64,000 nt of DNA from WS-2 sp036507005 (GTDB lineage: Bacteria; Eisenbacteria; RBG-16-71-46): NCBI GenBank assembly GCA_036507005.1, contig DASXQT010000057.1, positions 6,047-70,046 of the forward strand, written 5' to 3'. Below are positions 44,014 through 51,812 of this stretch, piece after piece; position 1 is the first letter of the stretch, and each line of letters begins with the position of its first letter. Both the position numbers and the translations under genes were made by a program. Below the pieces are notes generated by a model. The model ran no database searches, had not been told where the DNA came from, and worked only from the letters and a program-made list of their open reading frames with translations.

Positions 44014-44829
44014 CTACCGTGCCTGCCCGGGGGCGGCGAGCGGCGGCGTGCCGGGCGATCGCCGATCCGCGAGGTACACCTCCGTCCCATAGCGCATCGC
44101 GACCATCCCGCGCGCGTCCCGCTCCCGCTTCCACACCTCCTCGAGCAGGGCGCGCAGCCGCTCGAAGCCCGGGCCCTCGCGCGGAACGTACGAGGCGCTG
44201 GCGGCGCGCCCCACCAACCCTTCGAGGTCGAGCGTCTGGCGGTGGGGAAAGCGGAGCTCCTGGGGCGGCGTGAAGAGCCCGCCCGCGGCGATCGAGCCGG
44301 GGTCGAACGGGCGCAGCTCGGCGGGGTGCTCGCCGTTCACCGCGTGGATGGCCTCGACGTAGCCGCGGGTGAGCGGGTCGCTCCGGTCGCGCGAGTTCCA
44401 CATCAGGGCGAGCCGGCCGCCGGGCTCCAGGATGCGGTGGAACTCCGCGAGCGCCTCGCGGGCGCGGAACCAGTGGAACGCCTGGGCGCAGAGCACGAGC
44501 CGGACGCTCGAAGGCGCGAGCCCCGTGGCCTCGGCCGCGCCGTCCCAACACTCGATCAGCGCGTGGGCCCCGGCCGCGGCGCGCATCTCGAGGTTGGGCT
44601 CGACCGCCAGCACCCGCACCCCACGAGACGCGAGCTGGCGGGCGGAGATGCCGGTCCCGGCGCCGACATCCGCCGCGGTCAGGAGCGCGGGGTCTCCCAG
44701 GCCCTCGAGGATCGCGTCCAGCGCGGCCTCGGGGTAGTCGGGGCGGTAGCGCACGTAATCGCCCGCGCGCCCGCTGAAGCGGCCCCTGGGATTCATGTCG
44801 CTGAGATCGACTTCGCCTTCGCGGGTCAT
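44014..44829 (-). CDS. Class I SAM-dependent methyltransferase
   Basis: This 271-residue enzyme starts at an ATG preceded by GGAGGAG. The SAM-binding motif I is AADVGAGTGISARQLASRGV, motif II ends VEPNLEMRAAAG, and the middle region has LVLCAQAFHWFRAREALAEF followed by RILEPGGRLALMWNSRD. The FHWF phrase and overall length are typical of the ubiE/tam-like methyltransferase group that acts on small molecules. The N-terminal NPRGRFSGRAGDYVRYRPDY is a standard start in this group. The substrate is unknown. The ABC ATPase gene starts 184 bases away in the opposite direction. Confidence 0.88.
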   Translation of the reverse strand: MTREGEVDLSDMNPRGRFSGRAGDYVRYRPDYPEAALDAILEGLGDPALLTAADVGAGTGISARQLASRGVRVLAVEPNLEMRAAAGAHALIECWDGAAEATGLAPSSVRLVLCAQAFHWFRAREALAEFHRILEPGGRLALMWNSRDRSDPLTRGYVEAIHAVNGEHPAELRPFDPGSIAAGGLFTPPQELRFPHRQTLDLEGLVGRAASASYVPREGPGFERLRALLEEVWKRERDARGMVAMRYGTEVYLADRRSPGTPPLAAPGQAR

Positions 44830-45012
44830 GGCTCCTCCGGATCCGGTTCGCATTCTAGCAGCGCGCGGCGCGGCCGCGCGCGGGCGCGGCCGCCCCGTTC
44901 TTGCGGCCGCTTCCGCCGCGCATGCAGAATGGCCCGGTGAGCCTCCCCTCCCGCCGTCCGCCTCCTCCGAGAGCGTGTCCCGCGACCTCCGGGCCGCGGG
45001 CCCGCCGCGCCG

Positions 45013-46086
45013 GTGCTGGAACTCCGGGTCGAGAAGCGGCTCGGTAGCTTCACGCTCGAGGCCGCGCTCGCGGTCCCCGAGGCGAGCGCGATCGTCGTGG
45101 TCGGCGAGAGCGGCTCGGGCAAGACCACGCTGCTGCGCCTGATCGCGGGGCTGATCGCGCCCGATCGGGGGCGCATCGCCCTCGGGGGCGAGGCACTCGA
45201 CGACCCCGCGGCCGGGATCCGCGTGCCGGCCTGCGAGCGGCCGGTGGGATACCTGGCCCAGGACTACGCGCTGTTTCCGCACCTCGGCGTGCGGGAGAAC
45301 GTCGGCTTCGGGCTGGCGGCGTCGGGAGTCCCCGGGCGCGCGCGCCGGGCGCGGGTCGAGCGCGCGCTCGAGCGCCTCGGGATCGCCGGGCTCGCGGCGC
45401 GCAAGCCGCACGAGCTGTCCGGCGGACAGCAGCAGCGCGTTGCGCTCGCCCGGGCGCTGGTGCTCGAGCCCGCGATCCTGCTGCTCGACGAGCCGCTCGC
45501 GGCGCTCGACCTCACCGCCCGCCGCGGCCTGCGCGCCGAGCTGCGCCGCGTGCTCGCCGAGCTCTCGTGCGTGAGCGTGTTCGTCACCCACAGCCCGGCC
45601 GAGGCGCTGTCGTTCGGCGAGCGCATCGCGGTGCTCGAGTCGGGGCGCGTGAGCCAGCAGGGGCCGCGCGCCGAGCTGCTGCACGCGCCGCGCACCCGAT
45701 ACGTCGCGGACTTCCTCGGCACCAACCTCTTCCCCGCCCGCGTGGCGGGGCGCGAGGGGGACGGCCTCACGCGGCTCGCGGCCGAGGGCGGCGAGATCCT
45801 GGCGGCCGAGTCGGACCTCGACGAGGAGGTGTTCGCGGTGGTGGATCCGCGCGAGGTCACGCTCTCGCTCGAGCCCCCGGCCGGCAGCGCGCGCAACGTC
45901 TTCCACGGCGCGGTGGAGGACCTCGAACCCATGCCGCCCCAGGGCGAGCGCGTGCGGGTGAGCCTCGCCACACGCCCGCCGCTGGTGGCCGAGCTGACCC
46001 GCGCCGCCGCCGAGCGCCTGGGCCTGGCCGCCGGGACCGCAGTCTACGCCTCGTTCAAGGCCACCGGCGTACGCACCTTTCGCTGA
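45013..46086 (+). CDS. Orphan ABC transporter ATP-binding protein, ModC-like
   Basis: This 357-residue protein starts at GTG (MLELRVEKRLGSFTLEAALA). Walker A is GESGSGKT, the Q-loop region YLAQDYALFPHLGVRENVGF, the ABC signature LSGGQQQRVALARAL, Walker B ILLLDEPLAALD, and the switch His is in VFVTHSPAEA. The C-terminal ~120 residues resemble a TOBE-type regulatory domain (VFAVVDPREVTLSLEPPAGS). The closest pattern is the molybdate/tungstate or Fe/putrescine importers (ModC, PotA type). No permease or binding-protein gene is adjacent on either side, so it is an orphan ATPase. It could energise a distant importer. Service to the sugar permeases of the glucan locus is possible but not supported by its ModC-like motifs. 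Confidence 0.85.
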   Translation: MLELRVEKRLGSFTLEAALAVPEASAIVVVGESGSGKTTLLRLIAGLIAPDRGRIALGGEALDDPAAGIRVPACERPVGYLAQDYALFPHLGVRENVGFGLAASGVPGRARRARVERALERLGIAGLAARKPHELSGGQQQRVALARALVLEPAILLLDEPLAALDLTARRGLRAELRRVLAELSCVSVFVTHSPAEALSFGERIAVLESGRVSQQGPRAELLHAPRTRYVADFLGTNLFPARVAGREGDGLTRLAAEGGEILAAESDLDEEVFAVVDPREVTLSLEPPAGSARNVFHGAVEDLEPMPPQGERVRVSLATRPPLVAELTRAAAERLGLAAGTAVYASFKATGVRTFR

Positions 46087-46098
46087 GCCCGCGCCCTC

Positions 46099-48213
46099 CT
46101 ACGGGATCCGCAGCAGCTTGCCGGTGAGGTTCGCGGCCCCCGCCCGCAGCCGGCACAGGTAGACGCCGGGAGCCATCTCGCGCGCCCGCCACTCGACCTG
46201 ATGCGGCCCCGCCGGCAGCGGGCCGTCGAGCAGCACCGCCCGCCTGCGGCCTGCGACGTCGTAGATCGCGAGCGTGACGGCGCACGGCGAAGGCAGCGTG
46301 AAGCGGATGCGGGTCGCGCTCGAGAACGGATTGGGAGCGGCGGGCTCGAGAACGACGCCGGGCGCATCCGGGGCTCCACCCGGCGTCACGTCGGTGACCG
46401 CGTCGCCCTCCGCCGCGTCCGGGCCCACGTCGCCCGGGGTCAGCGGACGCCTCGCCACCCGCCCGGACGAGTACTCGTCGGCGCCGATGTCGGGAACGGA
46501 GCGCGCCTGCCCGTCCATGTCGCCGAGCACGAACACCAGGCCCTCGCCGGCGCCGTCCACGGCCGGGCTGAAGGCGCCGACCCGCCACAGCCCGCCGGCT
46601 CTCACCATCATCGGGTCGGCCACGGCGATCTCCCCCGGCCTCGCCACGATCCCGAGGGCGGCGGCGCCGGTCGGCCACATCAGGTTGTCCCGCCACGTGG
46701 CGTGGAGCGGCGCGGTGAAGATCCTCACCAGCACGTCCTCCCCTCCCGCCACCAGGTTGTACTCCAGCGTCGGGTCCACGGGGGGCAGCGTGAGCCCGCT
46801 GCCCGCGTTGCCGATCTGCAGGCCGTGGGCGTTGGCCACGAACGTGTTGAAGGCGATCACGGCGCGGCGCGGGCGATAGTGCCGCGACAGGTCGGCACTG
46901 GTGTCGTAGTCGGCGTCGCCGTTGGTGAGGGCGAGCGGGGCGTCCCAGCCGGTCCCGGTCAGGCCCTCGAAGTAGTTGTTGAAGACCACGTGGTCGTCGC
47001 CGTACAGGCGCACGCCGCCCGTTCCCTGCTTGCCGTCGCCGAAGAAGAAGTTGCCCTCCACCGCGCTGCGGTCGCCGTGCCGCAGGGTCACGGTCCCCTG
47101 GCAGTGGCGGATGGTGTTGAAGCGCACCACGTCGTCGCTGGCCTTGACCGAGACGATTTCGGGATCGCCGTCGCAGTCCTCGAAGAGGTTGGACTCGACC
47201 GTGGTGAACCCGCTCGAGCGCGACATCGCGCTCGATCCCAGGCGGACCGCCTCCATGCCGTTCGGGATGCGCGGGCCGCTCTGCCGGAAATAGTTGCGGT
47301 CGATCCGGTCGCGCTGCGAAGAGCGGGCATCGGGCGCCGAGGAGCCGCGCACGGTGACGAAGTTGCCGGGCTGGGACTTGCCCTCGAAGCGGTTGTGGTC
47401 GATCCGGTTGTCGTGGCTCCAGGGCTCGGGCAGGCCGTAGCCGCCGTCCACGAGCACCCAGTTGCCGGGCACGGTCTCGTGCAGGCGGAAGGCATTGCGG
47501 GTGACGCGCACGTGGTGCGACGCCTTGATCTCGATCGCCGGCGCCGCCGAGGTCTCGAACACCAGGCCCTCGACGGTCACGTGCGCCGTCTTCCGGACCT
47601 CGAAGCTCAGCGCGCCCGCGAGCACCACGCCTCCCCGGGTCCGCGCCCGCAGCGTGACCGGGAAGCCCTCCACGCCGCCGCGCGCGATCGCGATCGTGCC
47701 CGAGTCGGAGTAGCTGCCCTCGGCCATCTCGATCACGTCGCCCGGGAGCGCGCCCGCGAGCGCCTCCTTGAGCGCGGCGATCGACGCCGCGGGGATCAGG
47801 CGTCCCGCCGGCGGGCGGTCGGGATCGGCGCAGGTCTCCGCTCCCACCACGCGGTCGCGGTCGACGACGAAGCTCCGCACCGTGCCGGTTCCGCTCAGAG
47901 CCCCGAGCCAGCCGCACAGCCGGTACCCGGGGCTGGGCGAGAACGTCGCGGTCACCTGCGTCCCGGGAGGGACGAGGCCGCCCGCAGGAGAGAGCGCGAT
48001 GGTCCCGGCGGGCGGCTGGATCACGGTGACGCAGTAGGCCGTGTCGGCCTCGATCCCGAACTCGCGGGCGGCGCGCGCCGGGAGGCTCGCGCACAGGCCC
48101 AGCGCGAGAGTTTCTGCGATCAGGATACCGGCGCGTGGCGCCGATCGGGGCCGGTTCCTCGTGTGCCCTCCTTGTCGCGTGGCGACGGGGCGGCCGGGCA
48201 CTGCGCATAGCAC
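46099..48213 (-). CDS. PL6-type polysaccharide lyase with FlgD-type tail
   Basis: This protein of up to 704 residues starts at GTG 48213 or 48201; a better ribosome binding site (AAGGAGG) lies further down without a usual start codon, so the start is uncertain. A signal segment (ILIAETLALGLCASLPARA) and a short Ig-like module (~60-130) precede a right-handed beta-helix. The PL6 core reads NRIDHNRFEGKSQPGNFVTV, EIVSVKASDDVVRFNTIRHC, VTLRHGDRSAVEGNFFFGDG and GTGGVRLYGDDHVVFNNYFE. Lys357 and Arg378 are 21 apart, the spacing of the catalytic base and acid in characterised PL6 enzymes. A FlgD-like tail ends the protein (AAPNPFSSATRIRFTLPSPC). PL6 enzymes cleave alginate or dermatan sulphate. Beside an AlgG-like gene, alginate-like polyuronate is the natural guess. 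Confidence 0.85.
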   Translation of the reverse strand: MLCAVPGRPVATRQGGHTRNRPRSAPRAGILIAETLALGLCASLPARAAREFGIEADTAYCVTVIQPPAGTIALSPAGGLVPPGTQVTATFSPSPGYRLCGWLGALSGTGTVRSFVVDRDRVVGAETCADPDRPPAGRLIPAASIAALKEALAGALPGDVIEMAEGSYSDSGTIAIARGGVEGFPVTLRARTRGGVVLAGALSFEVRKTAHVTVEGLVFETSAAPAIEIKASHHVRVTRNAFRLHETVPGNWVLVDGGYGLPEPWSHDNRIDHNRFEGKSQPGNFVTVRGSSAPDARSSQRDRIDRNYFRQSGPRIPNGMEAVRLGSSAMSRSSGFTTVESNLFEDCDGDPEIVSVKASDDVVRFNTIRHCQGTVTLRHGDRSAVEGNFFFGDGKQGTGGVRLYGDDHVVFNNYFEGLTGTGWDAPLALTNGDADYDTSADLSRHYRPRRAVIAFNTFVANAHGLQIGNAGSGLTLPPVDPTLEYNLVAGGEDVLVRIFTAPLHATWRDNLMWPTGAAALGIVARPGEIAVADPMMVRAGGLWRVGAFSPAVDGAGEGLVFVLGDMDGQARSVPDIGADEYSSGRVARRPLTPGDVGPDAAEGDAVTDVTPGGAPDAPGVVLEPAAPNPFSSATRIRFTLPSPCAVTLAIYDVAGRRRAVLLDGPLPAGPHQVEWRAREMAPGVYLCRLRAGAANLTGKLLRIP

Positions 48214-48339
48214 CCGGGGGCAGGGGGTCTCGTCCGGATGCGCACTCCATGGACTCGACGCGCCCCAGTCTCGTGCGCGCGCCGGGGAAGCGCAAGCGGC
48301 CGCCGGGGAGGCGGCCCTGGTGCTGCGGAAGTGATTGGC

Positions 48340-49440
48340 CTATCGGCCTTTAGGGCGGCCCCGGCTCCCGACCTGGCGGCGCCATTCCAGCGCCAGGCCC
48401 GCCTGGTTGGCCCGGTAGCCGCCGATCTCCGACTCCTGGGTGTCGGTGGACCCGTACCGGGCCCGGTTGTGCTGGGCGCGGTAGAAGGCCCGCGCCGACC
48501 ACGGTCCCTCGGATCGGATGCGCAGCGCGAGCTCGACGGCCTGGATCAGATCCTGGCGGCCGAAATGGGAGTCGTCCGCCGGGCGATCGGAGTCGTACCC
48601 CCTCGACTCGAGGTCGTATTCGACCTCGCCCGCGATGCCGAGCCCGGCCGCCACGCCCAGGTCCAGGCCGCCGCTCGCTCCGAGCAGCAGCGCGTGATCG
48701 CTCAGGTCGGGCTCGTCGGGGACGGCGCCGGGCGGCTCGTCACCGTCCTCGGCGCGCGCGTCCAGCTTGCGGAGCCCGGCGCTCAGAGCCAGCCGGCCCC
48801 CGCGCGGCATGCGCTCCCATCCCACCGCCAGCGTTCCCCGATGCAGGTCCGAATCGCGCTCGCGGAACGCGCCGGGATACCTGCGCCGCTCGAACGTGTA
48901 GCCCAGGTCGATCCAGCTCAGGCGCGGCACCGCCTGGCGCCACGCCGCGGAGACCCGGTGAAGGTCCACGGCCACGTCGCGGTAGCGCTGGGACGACGGA
49001 AGGAAGGCGAGGTCCGCGTCGCTCAGCCGGCGCAGGTACTCCTGCGGCGAGCGCCGATAGGCGAGCGAGAGCCGCCCGATCCGGAAGCCCTCGCGCCACA
49101 GGACTCCGTACTCGCCGGAATTCGCGACCACGCTCCGTCCGTACATCTCGCCCGCGGCGCTCGCTCCGAGCGCGCGACGCCGGTCAGAGTCCCGATCGGA
49201 CTGCCAGAGCAGACCGAGCGCCGGCTTGAACACCAGGTCCCCGGGGCTCCCGACGCCGAAGCGATAGGGATGGCGCCCGGAGGCGAGGTCTTCCAACTGA
49301 TGGGCAGAGTAGTTCAGGGTGTTGTCGTCGAAGTAGGTCTCGATCCCCGCCGTGAGGTCCAGCGACTGCCCCGGATGGGCGCGGGCCGGAGCCGCGCACG
49401 CGGCGAAGAGGATCGCGAGGACGAGGGTGGCTCGGATCAT
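48340..49440 (-). CDS. Outer-membrane beta-barrel protein of the polyuronate locus
   Basis: This 366-residue protein starts at the ATGA overlap with the epimerase-like gene and has a signal peptide (MIRATLVLAILFAACAAPAR). The rest consists of alternating amphipathic strands with many Arg/Tyr/Trp residues (LDLTAGIETYFDDNTLNYSA, RVSAAWRQAVPRLSWIDLGY, VELALRIRSEGPWSARAFYR), ending in LALEWRRQVGSRGRPKGR. The predicted size would allow about 14-16 strands. No family name comes from the sequence alone. Its place between an AlgG-like epimerase and a PL6 lyase suggests it is the exit channel for the polymer, comparable to AlgE in Pseudomonas, though similarity to AlgE was not recognised. Confidence 0.7.
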   Translation of the reverse strand: MIRATLVLAILFAACAAPARAHPGQSLDLTAGIETYFDDNTLNYSAHQLEDLASGRHPYRFGVGSPGDLVFKPALGLLWQSDRDSDRRRALGASAAGEMYGRSVVANSGEYGVLWREGFRIGRLSLAYRRSPQEYLRRLSDADLAFLPSSQRYRDVAVDLHRVSAAWRQAVPRLSWIDLGYTFERRRYPGAFRERDSDLHRGTLAVGWERMPRGGRLALSAGLRKLDARAEDGDEPPGAVPDEPDLSDHALLLGASGGLDLGVAAGLGIAGEVEYDLESRGYDSDRPADDSHFGRQDLIQAVELALRIRSEGPWSARAFYRAQHNRARYGSTDTQESEIGGYRANQAGLALEWRRQVGSRGRPKGR

Positions 49441-51812
49441 CGCCCGGAGCCCCCGCGGCGCGCGAGGACGCGCATGACGAACGGCACGCACAGCACCGTC
49501 CCCCACACCACCATCCCGGGCACGAACCCGCCGGTGCGCATCCAGCCCAGCGTGTGGTTGCCGGCCGGCCCGCGCACCGCGGTGCTCGGCGCGCGCCCCG
49601 TGTCGATCGGCCGTGAGCCGCGTCCGGCGATCACGTTGTCGTCCACCCGCGAGCCCGCCAGCGACCCGTCCAGCACGATGCCGCGCCCGACGATGTCGGT
49701 GATGGTATTGCCCTCGATGACGTTCCCGATCGATCGCTTGACCACGATGGCGCCGCGGCCGCCGTGGATGCGGTTGCCGGTGATGCGGTTCCGGTCGCAG
49801 GCGTCGTAGAGGAAGATCGCGAACATCCGGCTCCCGCGAATCAGGTTGCGGGCCACGTCGTTGGCGCGGGCCGCGTCCTCCAGCCGGATCCCGAATTCGT
49901 TGTCGTGGATCCGGTTGTCGAGGATCCGGTTTCCAGTCCCGCCCTCGAGCGCGATCCCGACCTCGTTGTTCCACACCTCGTTCTGCTCGATCAGGTTGTC
50001 GTTCGAGGGCACGGCCTCGGCATGCCGCGGGTTCCCGTCGTCCCGCACCTTGCCGTCGTCGAGCATGATCCCGTGCCCGCGGTTGTCGTGGGACACGTTC
50101 CCGCGCAGGACGTTGCCCCGGCAGCCCCGCGAGAAGATGATCCCGTGACGGCCGTTGCCGAACGCCGCGTTCTCCGTGACCAGGAAGTGGTCGCTGAAGT
50201 CGTGGGGATCGAAGCCGTAGAGCTCGTTCCCGGCGAAGACGTTCCCGCTCCAGCTCATGGCCTCGGCGTGAAAGGTGTAGGCGCCGAAGTAGTTGCGCTC
50301 GAAGCGCGCGTTGGTCACCCGGCCCCGGCTCTTCCGTCCCTCCTCCCCCGCCCACGCCACCCCCGAGGTCCATCCCGTGCCGAACCCGAGGTCGCTCGCG
50401 TGCACCCGGTGCAGGTCCATGCGGCCCTTGCGCGCGACGACGTAGGCGCGGCCGTCCTCGTGCAGCGTGTCGGGCCCGTTCGCAGCCGGGTCCCAGGAGC
50501 GCACGCCGACCATGGCCTGCTCGGAGCCCGCGATCTCGATCGAGCCGCCCGAGGTGAGCAGGCTCACGAACCGCCCCTTGCGGCTCAAGAGCCACAGCTC
50601 CCGCACTTCGCGGTCGGTGATGCGAAGCGCGGCATCCGGGCCGACCAGCACGTGCTCGCGCACCAGCACGGTGTCGGGTCCGAGCGTCTCGAAGGACTCG
50701 GGGAAGCGCACGCGCAGCTCGCCCAGCGAGTAGTGGAGCGCGCGCCGCGGGAGCACGACGGTCACCGCGCCTTCGGGCCCGTGGGCCGCGCGGAACGGCG
50801 CGCGGAGCTCGGTTGTTCCCGCGGGCGTGGCGGTGTTGCCCTCCACGCGGTTGTCCTCGCCCCACCCGGCCCGGATCGCCTGGATCGCGACGCCGCCCGG
50901 GACGAACCTGCGGGCCGGGTCGAAGTCGCCGCGGTTCCCGCGCACGGTGCAGCCGTTGCCCTTGAGGTCCACCCACGAATCGGCGGACGTCCGGCCGGCG
51001 CCGAGGAACAGGTTGCCGTCGATCTCGCCGCCGGTGGTGCCCTCCTTGACGTCCACTCCCTCGGCGGTCACGCCCGGCCCGAGCAAGTTCCCGATCACGC
51101 GGTTGCGATCGCAGGCATCGGGCCGGCCTCCGGTGTAGGCGCCCCAGTTGGAAGCGGCGCTCCCGACGTACACCGCCTCCCCGTAGAAGGGCGTGTCCAG
51201 CCCGGTGTCGTGGATCCAGCTCCGCTCCACCACGTTGTCGCTGCTCCCGGATCGGAAGTGCACGCCCTCGTCCCCGATCCGGTAGACCTCGAGCCCGCGC
51301 AGGCGGTTGTGGCTCGCGCCGTCGGTCATGATCCCCTTGCGCGAGTTCCTGAGGCTGAAGCCCTCGAGGATCCAGTGGTCGGCCATGAGGTGGAAGCCGT
51401 AGCCGGACTCGATCGATTCGCCCTCCAGCACCGCGGCCCGCGAGCCCCGGATCGTGACCGGCTCGCCCTCTGCGCCCGACGCCGTCGCGCCGAAGTTGCC
51501 GCGGTAGATCCCGTCGGCGAGCCGGATCACGTCGCCGGGCCGCGCCGCGGCCAGGGCCGCCGCGAGGTCGGCCGCCGAGGCCACGTCGATCCTGCGCCCG
51601 GCGCCCGCGTCGGCGGCCGCCGCCTTCGCCCCTTCGCCCCGGGCGGCGGGAGGCGGGCTCGGAACCGGTCCGCCCGCGGCCGCGATCCGCAGCATCTCGC
51701 CGATGCGGACCATCTCCGTGCGCCACAGCCGCTCCGCATCGTCCGCGACCGGCGCGGCGGCGAGGAGCATCGAGGCGACCAGGCCCGCCGTCGCCACTTC
51801 GGCGAGGATCAC
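49437..51812 (-). CDS. AlgG-like mannuronan C5-epimerase fused to a second beta-helix, with C-terminal membrane anchor
   Basis: This 791-residue protein starts at GTG in the GTGA overlap with the glycosyltransferase gene and has a signal peptide (MILAEVATAGLVASMLLAAA). Residues ~75-335 are a first parallel beta-helix with PL6/NosD-like phrases (DVIRLADGIYRGNFGATASG, ILEGFSLRNSRKGIMTDGAS). Residues ~340-440 resemble the AlgG N-terminal part (VRELWLLSRKGRFVSLLTSG). Residues ~500-740 are an AlgG-type helix with LYGFDPHDFSDHFLVTENAA (DPHD at 535-538) followed by HGIIFSRGC, the alginate C5-epimerase active-site signature. A final hydrophobic segment (MVVWGTVLCVPFVMRVLARR) should anchor it in the membrane. 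The expected activity is conversion of mannuronate to guluronate residues in the nascent polymer. The N-terminal helix may be a lyase-like or binding module. Confidence 0.78.
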   Translation of the reverse strand: MILAEVATAGLVASMLLAAAPVADDAERLWRTEMVRIGEMLRIAAAGGPVPSPPPAARGEGAKAAAADAGAGRRIDVASAADLAAALAAARPGDVIRLADGIYRGNFGATASGAEGEPVTIRGSRAAVLEGESIESGYGFHLMADHWILEGFSLRNSRKGIMTDGASHNRLRGLEVYRIGDEGVHFRSGSSDNVVERSWIHDTGLDTPFYGEAVYVGSAASNWGAYTGGRPDACDRNRVIGNLLGPGVTAEGVDVKEGTTGGEIDGNLFLGAGRTSADSWVDLKGNGCTVRGNRGDFDPARRFVPGGVAIQAIRAGWGEDNRVEGNTATPAGTTELRAPFRAAHGPEGAVTVVLPRRALHYSLGELRVRFPESFETLGPDTVLVREHVLVGPDAALRITDREVRELWLLSRKGRFVSLLTSGGSIEIAGSEQAMVGVRSWDPAANGPDTLHEDGRAYVVARKGRMDLHRVHASDLGFGTGWTSGVAWAGEEGRKSRGRVTNARFERNYFGAYTFHAEAMSWSGNVFAGNELYGFDPHDFSDHFLVTENAAFGNGRHGIIFSRGCRGNVLRGNVSHDNRGHGIMLDDGKVRDDGNPRHAEAVPSNDNLIEQNEVWNNEVGIALEGGTGNRILDNRIHDNEFGIRLEDAARANDVARNLIRGSRMFAIFLYDACDRNRITGNRIHGGRGAIVVKRSIGNVIEGNTITDIVGRGIVLDGSLAGSRVDDNVIAGRGSRPIDTGRAPSTAVRGPAGNHTLGWMRTGGFVPGMVVWGTVLCVPFVMRVLARRGGSGR

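Noticed and set aside
45013..46086. Treating the orphan ATPase as part of a complete molybdate operon
   Set aside because: The genes on both sides are a methyltransferase and a lyase on the opposite strand; no permease or binding protein is present.
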